A stretch of 64,000 bases of DNA, taken from Uranotaenia lowii (lineage: Eukaryota > Arthropoda > Insecta > Diptera > Culicidae). A program made the position numbers and the translations under genes. This document shows, in pieces, positions 22,722-34,735 of this stretch. The notes below the pieces were generated by a model, which had not been told where the DNA came from, made no database searches, and was given only the letters and a program-made list of their open reading frames with translations. The DNA lies in the NCBI RefSeq assembly GCF_029784155.1, contig NC_073691.1, forward strand, positions 121,683,474 to 121,747,473, in the 5' to 3' direction. Within the stretch, counting starts at the first letter, position 1. Every line of letters starts with the position of its first letter.

Positions 22722-23771
22722 TATATTTGATATTAAGGGGAATAGCATAGGATTGAAAAGACTATTTTTGCAATTTTTTTTAATCAAAATAAGCTATATT
22801 AACTTAAGGTTATGTCAATTTGATGTTCTTTGTGGATTGAACTAATATCGAATGAAACAAATTAACTTAAATACCATTTTAACAGCCGATTTTTTTCACC
22901 AACCACTGGACAGAGGTTTGTAAGAGGAAAAGTTTATAAAAAATCTAGTTCCTTTGTCTTTCATTAGGTATATCTCTAAAGGGCCTTCAGAACATTTGCC
23001 TCTTTAAACAGGCTTCATAACTTGAGATCATGAAAAATAAGTCAAAATCTACTATGATAAAATTAATTTATTAACCTTTTTTGTTTTCGGAGATAGGAGG
23101 GTAATTTTCTTCTAAAAAGTTGTAGAATACCACTTTTTGCCCTTTTGGAACACAGTGAAGTGGTTCGTGTATAGTTTTTCCCTAAGAAGGTAAATTTCCG
23201 TGTCGAAAAATTGAAGAAATGTTACCGATGGTGGATAGAATTAGGGGTGAAAGCTTAGAAAATATCTTGAAGATTGATTTATACCATAATAACTGTGTTT
23301 CTAAGAATCATTTTGCTAAAATGTGTCATCGCTTAGAGTGATCTAAATTTTCGGCATGATTGTTTCGCCAACTATGTGTTCATAGTATTCTTCACACTGT
23401 ATTTATCAAACTTGAAGAAATTGCAAGCCTTTTTTCGCGTGTTTTTTTTTAACAACAAGAAGGTAATAACAGCTCAACAAATGACTGGTTTAGTTTTCGA
23501 AAAAAGTAAATGGCGATTGATCTTTGACATTTAAGCTTCGAATGAATTCAAAATACGCGATACCATCAACTAACACTTTTCAACTTCAATGGCTTCTTAC
23601 AACATTATATACCCAGTAGACTGCCCAAATTTGTATGGGAAATTCAAAACCTGTAAAATGTTATGCGCTGCAGGCTAAAATTGATCCTAGACCTAGTGCA
23701 AGATCTCATGCCAAATTTGAGCCAGATCGGACCACGGGAAGGGGTCGCTCAACGAGCCTGAAGTTAGTTAG
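22722..23771. other. AT-rich intron, no gene seen
   Basis: No coding or RNA feature recognised. Confidence 0.4.
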
Positions 23772-24238
23772 GATTTTGAGACATTTTGTTCGGGAGAATC
23801 ATGAAAAACCAGTTTTTCATCAATAACTTTAGTTTTCTTCGGCCTATTTATTTTGAAAACGAGTTTTCTTGAAGCCCAAGTTATGACAAATATTGCATTC
23901 GAAGACTGCAATTTGATTCGAATTAAGATAAAAAAGTTATTAGGCTTCAAAAGTGGGGTAAATTTTTAAGGGTGGTTATTCATCATTGTTAATGAGTCGG
24001 GGCAGCATTAACCGTGATGAATACCACCCTTATATAAGTTAGCCCATTTTTGAAGCCTAATAACTTTTTTATTTCAACTCAAATCGATTTGCAGTCTTCG
24101 GTTGAAATATTTGTCATAATTTAGGGTTTAAGAAAATCTGTTTTTAGAAGTAAACGGCCGAAGTTATGATGAAAAACTGGTTATGATGAAAAACTGGTTT
24201 TTCATGTTTCTCTCGAAAAAAAAAAATGTCTCAAAATC
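23772..24238. repeat. Imperfect palindrome with 11-base loop
   Basis: Arms 23772-23994 and 24006-24238 are inverted, diverged copies (GATTTTGAGACATTTT at the outside, AAGGGTGG.TATTCATCA near the centre). They close on the loop AGTCGGGGCAG. The right arm carries a 19-bp tandem duplication (GGTTATGATGAAAAACT) near 24165-24200. A foldback transposon or old inverted duplication. Confidence 0.8.
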
Positions 24239-24839
24239 TCATACAAATTTGAGTAAAATTTTCATTCTGTGATTTAACTCAAAATTTTCTAATGGTTTTC
24301 TATGATGCTAAATACGACCTGTGATACAAAATCTGTAATGAAAATTTGCTCAAAATTCTCTGAAATTACAAATATTTCTGTGATTTCGGCAATTTTGATT
24401 GCGGCTCATGCATTAATAGTTTCTAGGTTTTTGAAACATCAAATTGGTGTATTGAAAAAAAAAAGGTTTCTTTTATTAATTCAATTTACTAAAAACATGC
24501 GAAGAAAACGTATGAAAGTTTATTGTTTTTGATAAACTTGTGATATCGTTAAGGCAATAACGGATAAAAACCTTAATTGTAGAATTTTTTTCTTCGAACT
24601 AAACTTTACAACTTAACTTATTGTCTATCGACTAACTCTTCTAGCTTACTACCCCTACTTACTAACTGCTTGTTAGTTACTTAAGTAACAAACTAACTGA
24701 ACTTACAATAAAAAAGCATAATGGTCCTGCATACATTTAGGGATCAAAATTCTTCAAAAATTCTACTAGTTAAAATCATAAAAATGAATCTTTAGATGAA
24801 TGAAATTTTAATGTTAACAAACGCGTGATGTAAAACAAA
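24239..24839. other. AT-rich intron, no gene seen
   Basis: Low-complexity ACTAACT-rich stretch at 24605-24710 with a 14-bp perfect palindrome GTTACTTAAGTAAC near 24676. Nothing else identified. Confidence 0.4.
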
Positions 24840-24869
24840 CATATACCAGCATATGGAAACCACAAAAAT

Positions 24870-25593
24870 GCAAACACAAAAACTAGAAAAGGCTATGGAG
24901 GCAAAAGAAATAGCACTTGCTTCTTTTCTTTGAAGAGGCATGCGACAACGCATCTCGTTACTCAATCGAATCAGCTATGAAAAGACGAGGGTGCCACATG
25001 GCAATTGTTGACTGGACTAGTACCATGCTGATAGATAGAACCATTTATGCAAGCTTGGGTGGACTTACGATCAGTGCCACTCCAACTAAGGGATGTCCTA
25101 AAGGTGGGGTTCTATCACCGTTGTTGTGGTCACTGATCGTGGACGACCTCCTGAACAAACTTGTATCTATGGGTTTCGAAGTTATTGGCTTTGCAGATGA
25201 CGTAATTATTATAGTTCGGAGAAAACACGAGAATGTGTTGTCTATTAGAATGCTATCTGCACTTAACTACGCACTATTCTGGTGCAAGGAAGAGAGTCCC
25301 TTAACCCTTCCAAAACTACTGTGATAGCATTCACTATGAGACGAAAAAGTGCACTTAAACCTCTAACACTAGCTGGGGAAGTGCTAAACTTCGAATCACA
25401 GGTAAAATATCTAGGAAGCATACTAGACTCAAAACTATAATAGAACCCACAGTTGAGCTCGCGATAGCCAAGGCTACAACAGCTCTATGGGTTTGCCTCA
25501 AAGGAGAAGGGAAAAAATGGGGGCTAAGGCCGAAAATCATCCATTGGATATTTACAGCTTTAATAAGATCCAAAATCTCCTAGGCCTCCTAAT
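24870..25593 (+). pseudogene. Non-LTR retrotransposon reverse transcriptase fragment
   Basis: The longest intact piece is 24917-25324. It shows GCPKGGVLSPLLWSLIVDDLL, then GFADDVIIIVR near 25187-25219, which contains the catalytic Asp pair. After a frameshift near 25324 the reading continues with VKYLGSILDSKL (25408-25440), a stop, and WGLRPKIIHWIFTAL. The block order is that of R1/Loa-type elements (from memory of the family). Endonuclease, C-terminal part and ends are missing. A mariner begins three bases after the fragment and may have interrupted it, although I could not recognise its continuation beyond 26845. Confidence 0.85.
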
Positions 25594-25595
25594 TA

Positions 25596-26843
25596 AAAGG
25601 TGATACGGTCAAAATGTGGTCAATATCAACATGACGTATTTCTTTCAATTTCGCATTTAAAAAACCTGAACACCCCTCATTTTGAAGGTGTGTGTGTGTA
25701 GAATGTTGCTCCTATTTTGATTTTGGAATTCACTATTCAGTTGTCAAAATGCTGTCCAAGGAAGAAGAGCAGCTTATCAAAATTTTGCTCGCGCATCGCA
25801 AAAATCCAAGCTACTCGCACGCAAAGCTGGCAAAAACGCTAAAAATTGCAAATTAACCGTTACAAATGTTATTAAAGTGTTTGGAGAACGTTTGTCGACA
25901 GCCAGGAAGTCTGGATCGGGAGGAAATCGAAAACCGGAAGCCGCTTAGACGACAAAGAGAGTTGCCGGTAGTTTCAAGCGAAACCCTAACCACTCTCTCC
26001 GAGATGCCGCAAATAAGCTGGGTGTATCGTCTACAACCGTGCATCGAGCAGAAAAACGAGCCGGACTATCGACTTAAAAGACGGTAGTGGCTCCAAATCG
26101 CGATGATAAACAAAATACGACAGTCAAAGCGCGATCCCGGAGGCTGTACACGACGATGCTGACGAAGTTTGACTGCGTGGTAATGGACGACGAAACCTAC
26201 GTCAAAGCCGACTACAAGCAACTTCCGGGACAGGAGTTTTATACGGCAAAAGGAAGGGGAAAGTTAGCAGATATTTTCAAGCACATTAAACTGTCAAAGT
26301 TCACGAAGAAATATCTGGTTTGGCAAGCCATCTGTACCTGTGGCTTGAAAAGCAGCATTTTCATAGCTTCCGAGACTGTCAACCAAGAAATTTACGTGAA
26401 AGAGTGTTTGAATAAACGTCTGCTGCCTTTCCTGAAGAAACACGGTTGTTCCGTACTGTTTTGGCCAGATTTGGCACCTTGCCATTACGTGCAGGTGGTT
26501 CCCAATGACATGAACCCTCCCAACACGCCAGAGCTCCGCCCAATTGAGAAATACTGGGCTATTGTCAAGCGGAACCTAAAGAAGATAAAAAAACTGCAGT
26601 TCAAGGCAAACTGGCTTTCTGCGGTGAAGAAGGTGGACAAGGTGGCTGTACAAAATCTGATGGCAGCGGTTAAGCGTAAGGCCCGGCAATCCGGATTTGG
26701 GTAAGGGGAAGCCTAACTGAATATTTATCTTGAATTTTGTACTAATTAAAGTTGAAGATGAAATTTCATTTGATTTTTTAAATAAACGATTTCACCGATT
26801 TACGCGCATTTTCCCTTGACCAAATTTTGACCGTATCACCCTT
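25596..26843 (+). mobile_element. Mariner-type element (DD37E group), 1,248 bp
   Basis: Inverted terminal repeats AAAGGTGATACGG at the left and AAGGGTGATACGG read inward from the right. TA target duplications are intact at 25594-25595 and 26844-26845. It is the same family as 12558-13566. Confidence 0.92.
25749..26703 (+). pseudogene. Mariner DD37E transposase, frameshifted
   Basis: Starts MLSKEEEQLIKILLAHRKN with a helix-turn-helix region, is frameshifted after AKTLKIAN near 25855, and is restored in frame from about 26087. The catalytic part is largely intact: CVVMDDETYVKADYKQL, FWPDLAPCHY and PELRPIEKYWA. Compared with the copy at 13016-13309 it lacks about 36 bp between CHY and QVVP. That in-frame loss shortens the DD37E spacing and removes part of the catalytic core. 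Inactive. Confidence 0.9.
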
Positions 26844-26989
26844 TATCATACCCGATTGGGATAAAATGTTTAGTCAGCAATCAACTGTCACTTCAATCCA
26901 TAGTGCAGATGAGCCTGATAGCATACAGTAACGCATACAGTGGGCTGTCCCCTGAAAGGTAAGAAAATTCGGATACCAGATTTATAAGA

Positions 26990-27402
26990 GGTCACTTTGA
27001 TTGGCATTTTGTTGCATCTTACCCCAGGGAGGTAACTGAGTTATAAAAATATTTATTTGAAAAATTTTTTTTTTCACCAATAGTGATGGTATGGTATAGG
27101 ATGATGTTTTTATTATCATAAAGTTTGTAGGTGATATCATTAAGCCAATCCGTCATATTGGTTGAAGTTTTTTCGAGCTTCGAATAATGTTAAAATTCTC
27201 ACACCAATTGCTTGATTTTTTTTAAATTTTCTATGACAATCAAAAACTTTAAAATACTATCTTAGGATGTGAGAAACTATGTCATTATCGTTTTATTATC
27301 ATGAACTGATAGTTTCATTACATATTTTTAAAATAAAAATTGAATTAGTGCTGTGGAATACAAATGTAACTCGCTGTGGCATGACGCCCCGTTTGACGGT
27401 AC
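26990..27402 (-). mobile_element. Family B element, copy 2, partial
   Basis: Minus-oriented; its terminal repeat (GTACCGTCAAACGGGGCGTC read inward) is at 27402. It matches family B through GATATCATTAAGCCAATCCG and ends near 26990 without the other terminus. Confidence 0.75.
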
Positions 27403-28583
27403 TTTTCACACGACGTGCGTTTATGTTCACATGTTGAGCAGACTCATCTAAAACATTCTTGATTCAGAAAAGTTCAACAAAATTCAGGAGTCCTGAATAA
27501 TCTACGATACGACACAGGTTTATTCGCAAGCTTTAGTTTTGACTGAATTATGAGAAAAATAACTACTATTCATCTTTAATGGCACCTAATAGACGCTTTC
27601 GCTTAATCGGAAGAAGTCCTTCGTCCATCTTGCTTCCAAAATCACAAAAGATTGCCTTTGCTCGTTAATGCCACCGGAAGTTGGCTCAAACGCAAGATTT
27701 AATTTCTTGCGCTCGTTTATGATGCACAAGTTTTTTTTCCAAACAGGATGGCAGGAAATTATTGATAAGTTGGAATCTTAAGTTGGTTAATTTTTGACCT
27801 AGAATTTACAACCCACTCATAACTATTTCAAGGTTCTCAAATTAGTTTGAATAATTGTAACAAATCTTTTAAGAATCTTTAAACTATAACTTACGTCCAT
27901 GAAACAAACATTCCGATTTTTTTTCCAAAAATAAAAAGAACAGAATCCATAAAGCTGGAAAATAAAACTTTCAGGTCACCTCATTTTGCACCGTTATGCG
28001 GTAGCCAGCTTCAGCAGGAATTGGGTAGTGAATGTTTTTTTTTACGATTCCGGAATATCTTCACGAAAGCATACTGGCAGGCCAAAGCACACCGCTAGCA
28101 TGGCACAATCAAACTTTAGAACTCATACCTTTTAGTAGCTAGATATAACTAGTGTACACTGAGTGAAGTGGCAAACGTTTTACGAGAGAAAGAGCGCGTG
28201 TTCTGGCACCATAATACTCGACCATCAACGGAGCGGGCCAACGGAAGTTGAACGAAGCTTGAATTCATGTTCGTAAATTTTGGCTGAAGTCATTTTGACT
28301 GCTAGAAGTTACGAGAAAATGACTGTTTACTATAACAGAACAGACAAAGAGCGCGACAATCGTCATGTCAGTAGAGTGCAAGTTTGGTAATCGGATTCCA
28401 TATGGGATGGGTCATGGTATGATCCAATATTTGCACGATGAAAAATAGAAGAAATGAAAACAATTTTTGAAAAATATTCCACATCTGACTGATTTTCCAT
28501 GAAAAATCATGTTAATTCCTGTTTGAGAAATTTCGGTTGCGCCAGTTAAACATAGACGCACCATCCTAGATTAATTTTGTAGG
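27403..28583. other. Unique intron between two outward-facing B copies
   Basis: Flanked by the terminal repeats of B copies 2 and 3 facing each other head to head. More balanced base composition around 28080-28430. No gene recognised. Confidence 0.4.
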
Positions 28584-29253
28584 TAGGTCAAACGGGGCGT
28601 TATTTATGCAAGAGTAGGATTAGATGCAACATTTGTATTCCACAGACCACAAGACTTATACAATTTTTATTTTAATATGATGTTATTGAGTTATCATTTA
28701 ATGATCACAAAATGATAATAATCTAGTTTATCACATCGTGAGATATTTTATTAAAGTTTTTGATTGTCATAGAAAATTTAAAAAATCGAGAAATAGATGT
28801 ACAAATTTTTACATTTTTTTCATGCCGTTAAAAACTTGACTCAGTATGGCGGATTGGCTTAATGCTGTCATCTACAAACTTTATATTGCTTTTATTATCC
28901 TAAACCAAGATTTTTTTTGTTTTTTTTTATCCCTAAATGTAAAAAAACTATTACTGCAGGTGGTGCTTTATGCGTTATGACATCACAAATATATCAAAAA
29001 TTTTAAATTTTTTTCGTTTTCATTTAAATTTTAATTTAATACAAAGTTTGTTGCAGCTTACCCGTTTTTCTAAGTGGGGTGAAAATGACATGTTTTTGTA
29101 AATTTGAAAATAATCGGTGAAATCAATTATTTTTCTGGCTTTGTCAATTTGATGTCCCATCAACCTTAAAACTTTTGATGTACTAGCGATATGATTATCT
29201 ATGGACAAATTTTTGAAATTGAAAAGTGTTGCACGATGTCCCTGTTGTCGGTA
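28584..29253 (+). mobile_element. Family B element, copy 3, internally deleted
   Basis: Starts TAGGTCAAACGGGGCG and ends with TGTCCCTGTTGTCGGTA. Both ends match the family B inverted repeats. It is about 300 bp shorter than copy 4; the segment after TTATTATCCTAAACCAAG is missing. Confidence 0.75.
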
Positions 29254-29518
29254 TATGATGGACTTCCAAACAGCTAGTTGAAATTAGACTTAAACCGGAC
29301 TTGTAGGATTTATTTATACATAAAATGTTCTTCACTCTTTTCAAAACCCGGAATTTTTTACTTACTTTTTTATCCGTCTGTAATTTTCAATCCTTGAAAT
29401 GTTCTTTCTTTAATAAGAAAGTTCCTATAGATTGAACCGTTTTCAAATCATAAAATTATGTAAATTTTTGCTATCGTTAACCAAATTTGAAAAAAAGTTA
29501 TCAAACATGCATCAAATA

Positions 29519-30849
29519 AAGCTTAGTTCTTTTAGAAATGGGACACTTTCTTTTGTTAATAGCTCGTTTACTAGTAATCGGACATTCAAAATTTTGACAG
29601 CATTTTGTTGCCTGTAAAAAGTACTATTCGACCAATTTTTTTCAAAATTTAAAATTAATGCGTTTTTGAGATATTTACGATGCAAGAGAAAAGAAAAAAA
29701 ATAATTTTGCACAGTTTCATTCAAAATCCATCATTACCAAATTGATAGCCGATAAAACCGTTGATTATTCAAAGAACTACTGTGTGTAAGTGGTGGAAAA
29801 GTATGGAAGTACTGTCAAAAATGTCCATAAAGTTCAAATCAACCATTGAAGTGAAGCATATGATCGGCAACTTCGGCTAAGGGTCATCAGGGAAGTCAAG
29901 TCTCATACCAGCATTTTTAATTTTCAATAAGCGAAAAACTAAGGGTAGATCGCTGAAATTTTCAAAAAAAATTTCTCCGATAAGCTGAAAGTGTTGCCTC
30001 TTAATGAGCCATCCAAACCTAACCTCCAACAAAAATTTTTTGCTAGTTCCACAGCTCGTAAGCTGTATATCTGGTTCCGAGGCAATGGGACAGATGATTT
30101 CTGATGAACGACAAAACTTATGAAATACCCTATTTTAAACAAATTCCAGTGTTTGAATCCTATACCACGTCTGCTCGTGGCAAATTCCCGAGTATATTAA
30201 AGTATGTATTTGCAGGTTATTTTGTATAAAATATAATGATTTGCTAAAATTCTGCTCCTGTGGAAAAAAAACAACAATTTTCAAAACGAAAACTATTGTT
30301 TTCACTCTTTTCAAAAGCCTAAAAAGAGTAATCTTTTATGTACCCTTCGCAACGTACGATCTATACTAACCGATTATTCTTTAAGTTCTATCTCCTCAAG
30401 GTTTTACTTCGTTATTGCCAGATTTTTCCAGCAGATATTCCATTAAAAACGCTCAAAAAGTAGCTCAAAAATAATTAAATTTGTTTATTTCGAAACAGCT
30501 GTATCCACTAAAGTGCCCTCAGTTTCTTTTAAAAGAGAAGTATTGGTCCGAATAGTATCAGAAATTGAAGGAGGAGGATGTAGCCACCTAAAATACAGAT
30601 TAGACGAAGTATAAGTTTGAAAAACTGATCATTATCATGACTGAAAAAAGTGTGCGCTGACCGAAGGGAGGTACCAAGAAAAAAGTAAAACTTATCCTTA
30701 CAAAAAAATGATAAATAATTTTTTTCAAATTTTTTCATGATTTGTCATAAGATTACCTTTATTTCCTTCATAGAAAGTATTTAGATCAAACGAAAGGTTT
30801 TTGAGATACACGCATTCGTAACTGTCCCATTTCTAAAAGAACTAAGCTT
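29519..30849 (+). mobile_element. Old mariner/Tc1-type element, 1,331 bp
   Basis: A perfect inverted terminal sequence AAGCTTAGTTCTTTTAGAAA (continuing ATGGGACA) occurs at both ends. TA target duplications are at 29517-29518 and 30850-30851. Confidence 0.8.
29730..30232 (+). pseudogene. Degenerate mariner-like transposase fragment
   Basis: Several frames and stops, but the order is recognisable. An N-terminal segment (ADKTVDYSKN, VVEKYGSTVKNVHK) is followed by SSTARKLYIWFRGNG. Then NDKTYEIPYFKQIP resembles the first catalytic Asp block DDETYVKADYKQLPG of the other mariners here, and TSARGKFPSILKYVFAGYF parallels TAKGRGKLADIFKHIKLSKF. The later catalytic blocks were not found. It is older and more diverged than the two DD37E copies. 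Confidence 0.65.
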
Positions 30850-31419
30850 TACTTTACCAAATATTTCAGGAGGTTCTTTTTGAGAGTCAGCCAGAGTGCT
30901 TTAGAGGCCGCTTAGTTTACGTAAGCACGATTTTGATAATATCTGACCCTCATCCCCCCTGGTAAGACAAGGTAACAATTTTAAATACCCTCTGCAACCC
31001 CCCCCCCCTCCTCCCTTTAAAAACTTACGGTTCCAGTATTTTTGTGAAAATTTGTGTGGCTCTTAAATATGACATCCCTGCCGCAGAGATGTTTTTTAGT
31101 AAAAATTCATAAATTTGCTTTTTCATGACAATCTTATGTGGGGTTGTTTATATGTCAATTCTCCACAGAATCTTGCTTGAATTTTCGAATGAAAATTACA
31201 TAATGAGTAATATTTAAAGTAAAAGATAAAGTTATTTGCTAGCTATCATGTGTAGAAATTTGAATTCGATAACATAGATATTAATGTTGATATATCAGAA
31301 ACAAACATATTTCATTTCAACCCATAGTCACTTCCTAAAATCATAGTCACCCCGCCCGACGGTACTTCAAATAAATAGTGGTCATATCTCTCGTATCTCT
31401 TACTTATTCACAACTCCTA
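30850..31419. other. AT-rich intron with a poly-C tract
   Basis: A run of ten Cs lies within a C/T-rich stretch near 31000-31015. A short CCCGCCCGACGGTACTTC near 31350 resembles a family B terminus. No gene. Confidence 0.4.
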
Positions 31420-31429
31420 TCTCAACCTC

Positions 31430-33765
31430 CCCGTGGTGCCGGCTGGGATGCGAGTAACCTAAGCGGAGATCGGGTACCCAACCCCGGTGGATGCTTTGGT
31501 CGCATGCAGACTCAGAGGTGGCCGCACGCGTCTGTCTCGCAGCGAGCGGCTGAATTTATGAACTACGGCTCCCTCCGGCTAAGTCCAAGATGACAGCCCC
31601 ATTGTTACAGAATCCGAATGACCGAGCTGGAACTTTGACGACGACTTTTGGCATGAAAACACGAATTGGAACTTGGAACGTTTTAACCCTTGCTCAACAA
31701 GCCAAGCTGGCTTAACTTGCTAGAGAAGCTAGCCGCCTCAAGCTTGAAATTCTGGGACTGAGCGAAGTACGTTGGCTAACGCTGGAGAAAACAAGACACG
31801 GTCCGGGCAAGAACTGCTTTACTCTGCCATACGACAAGAAAACGCTACACGGGAACGAGGAGTTGGTTTCCTGTTAAGCCCGCAGACCCTTGCAGCCCTC
31901 ATTAGATGGGAACCGATAAACGAAAGAATAATCGTAGCCCGATTTAAAACACTGGTTAGTAACCTCACAATGGTCCAGTGTAATTCGCCAACTGACGTTG
32001 CCGATTTGCAAGAGAAAGAGCAGTTTGTCCGCACCAAACGAAGCGCAGACATTACATCTGGCCATCACCTCGTTCTTGGTGAGATACGACTGAGAGTCGC
32101 GAGTGTCCAGCGGCGAGAGGAAAAAGTCGGATGTCGATACGAAAGTCGGAATTGAGTAGGCATGTACCGGGTCAGCCAAAGCAGCCGCCCGCTTACTATA
32201 TGTGGAGCTGGAAAAGACAGTTACAAGAGTTTGTAGACGAGACAAGAGAGCCTTGACAAATTCCCTAGCCGAAGAGGGAGAAAGAGCCGCCGTTAATGGA
32301 GATATCCGATGAAAGGACTAATGCTAGAATGCCGCTAAAAGATCGAGTAGGTCAGTTATTGACCGATCGAACAGATCGGCTCAAACGATGGACTGAGCAC
32401 TTCGAACAACTCTTCCGAGTCACGAATAGCGATGTTTAACAGTACCCGCAGCTCGAAGCGCCAACCGTAAGTCGCATAAATGGCGGCTACTCGGAAGCAC
32501 CCTCGCTGGCTGAAATAGAAGCGGCAATTAAAAACATGAAATCCAACAAAGGTCTGGGATCGATTGCATCCCTGCTGAAATGCTGAAAGCCGACTCTGCC
32601 TTGCCAGCACAAAAGTTGCACCGTCTTTTCGCTGCCATTTGGGATACTGCAACATTCCTGGCCGATTTGATGCAGGGTATCCTCATAAAGGTCCCTAAGA
32701 AAGGAAACCTGATAGAGTGCGGTAACGTGCGAGGCATAACGATGATCTCTACAACGCTCGAATTCCAGGACTCTCTTCTGCCATCTCATCGAAGCACAGT
32801 ACGAGGCATTTGAGTGCAAGGTCTTGCACGACGGTGTCTTGTCCGAACCAATCCCGGTAACTGCTGGAGTGAGACAAGGATGTATCTACTTTTTCTAATC
32901 GTAATGGATGAGATTCTGACTGGATCGATCGACTATGCACCGAACCGAGGATTGCCGTGGAATCCTTCAACAATGGAGCAACTGAACGACCTTGACCTGG
33001 CTGACGATATTGTTTACACAACACAACCGGACATGCAGAGCAAACTCGACGACCTCACCGAAAGTTCCAAGGCAGCAGGTCTCAAAGTCAATGTCGGAAA
33101 GACCAAGTCGATGGAGATCAACACAGGAAATCCCTCCAGTTTCATGGTTGCTGGGCAAATAGTTGAGAAAGTGGAGTGCTTCCAGTATCTTGGTAGCCAG
33201 ATAACGTCTGATGGTGGTACCAAGAAAACCATCGAAACCCGGATAAAAAGGCCCGATTTGCGTTTGCGAGTCTTCGAAACATTTGGCGTTCACGCCAGAT
33301 CTTTCTGGGAACAAAAATCCGAATCTTCAACTCAAACGTCAAATCCGTATTGCTGCAAACGTCGTTACCGTATACGGGTGCAAAACTTGGTGCACATATA
33401 CGGTAACGACGCAAAAACTGCAAGTATTTGTAAACCGCAACAGGATCTAAAATCAGAAACTACATCGCCGGTGTCATCAAAGGGCCCTAGAAATCGAAAT
33501 TCGGGAACGTCAGAGTAGATGGATTGGGCACGTGCTGCGAAAAGATGAGAACGAGATTTGTAGTGAAGCGCTTAAATGGAATTTAGAAGGACATCGAAGA
33601 AGAGGCAGACCCAGAAACTCCTGGCGGCGAAGCCTTGCCGCCGAAATACGAATTGTCGACGAGAATCTTGATTGGGACCAAGTGAAGACGCTGGCTCCGA
33701 ATCGTCAACAGTGGATGTCTTTTACCACGGCCCTATGCACCGGAGGATTGGCGCAGGAAAATTAG
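31430..33765 (+). pseudogene. Non-LTR retrotransposon with endonuclease and reverse transcriptase remnants
   Basis: A GC-richer block. ATG at 31653 opens MKTRIGTWNVLTLAQQAKLA, the start of an APE-type endonuclease, and is stopped by TAA. 31772-32155 continues it (RERGVGFLLSPQ, WEPINERIIVARF). Reverse transcriptase parts follow: SLAEIEAAIKNMKSNKG near 32500, LIKVPKKGNLIECGNVRGIT (32683-32743) and AGVRQGC near 32860-32885. LADDIVYTT at about 32997-33023 is a variant of the FADD catalytic box. The C-terminal KDENEICSEALKWNLEGHRR block and stop are at 33532-33765. The segment between GITMISTTLE and the RQGC block is much shorter than normal, so the palm is internally deleted. Multiple frameshifts. 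A family B element starts directly after the stop codon. Upstream 31430-31650 is a likely 5' UTR. Confidence 0.88.
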
Positions 33766-34735
33766 GTACCGTCAAACGGGGCATCATGCAAAAGCAGGGT
33801 TAGATGCAACATTTGTATACCACAACACTCATTCAATTTTTATTTCAATATACTGTAATAAAGTTATCATTGAATGATAACAAATTGATGATAACATAGT
33901 TTTTAACATCATGAAAAAGTTTTTTAAAATTTTTGATTATCATAAAAAATATAAAAAATCGAGCAAAAGATGTACAAATTTTTACATTATTCGATGCCAT
34001 AACAAACTTTATTCAATATGGCGGATTGGCTTAATGATATCACCTACAAACTTTATATTGCTTTCATTATGCTATACTGACACTGTTGATGTATAAATAC
34101 TTCTCGGACAATCACCAAATGTTTTGAAATAAATATTTCTACAATTAAGTTAGCTGTCTGGGGCTAAATGCAACTAAATGCAAATCGGAACTAATACTCA
34201 TAAATCGCGTTTCCATATGCTGGAATATGATTGTTTTGCATTATGCGTTTATTTACATTGAAATTTCATCCATTCTAAGATTTATTTTCATTTTTTTTAG
34301 CTAATAGAATATTTTGTAGTATTTTATCCCCCTGAATGTATGCAGCAGATTAACACTTTTTTCTTAAAAACATTTTTGTCAGAAAAAAATAAAAATTTGA
34401 TTCGCACAAAACCAAAAATTACTGCAATTGGTGCTTTATGCGTTGTGACATCACAAATTTATCAAAAACTTTAAATTTTCAGATATTTTCATTTATTACA
34501 GATTAATTACAGAGTTTGTTGCAACTTACCCCTTTTTCTTAGTAGGGTGAAAATCGCATGTATTTGTAAATTTAAAAATAACTGGTAAAACCTATATTTT
34601 TTCTGACTACGTCAGTTTGGGTCCTATCAACCTTAAAACTTTTGATGTACAAGAGGCATGATTATCTATAAGCATTAAGATTTTAGAAGCCATTGAAGTT
34701 GAAAATTGTAGCATGTTGCCCCAGTTGACGGCGTA
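33766..34735 (+). mobile_element. Family B element, copy 4, full length (about 970 bp)
   Basis: Inverted ends: TACCGTCAAACGGGGCATC at the left and TACGCCGTCAACTGGGGCAA read inward from the right. It has no coding capacity and so is a non-autonomous DNA element. Other copies are at 17933, 26990, 28584 and 57640. It preserves the empty site of the Helitron seen in copy 1 (AAATAAATATTT near 34128). Confidence 0.8.
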
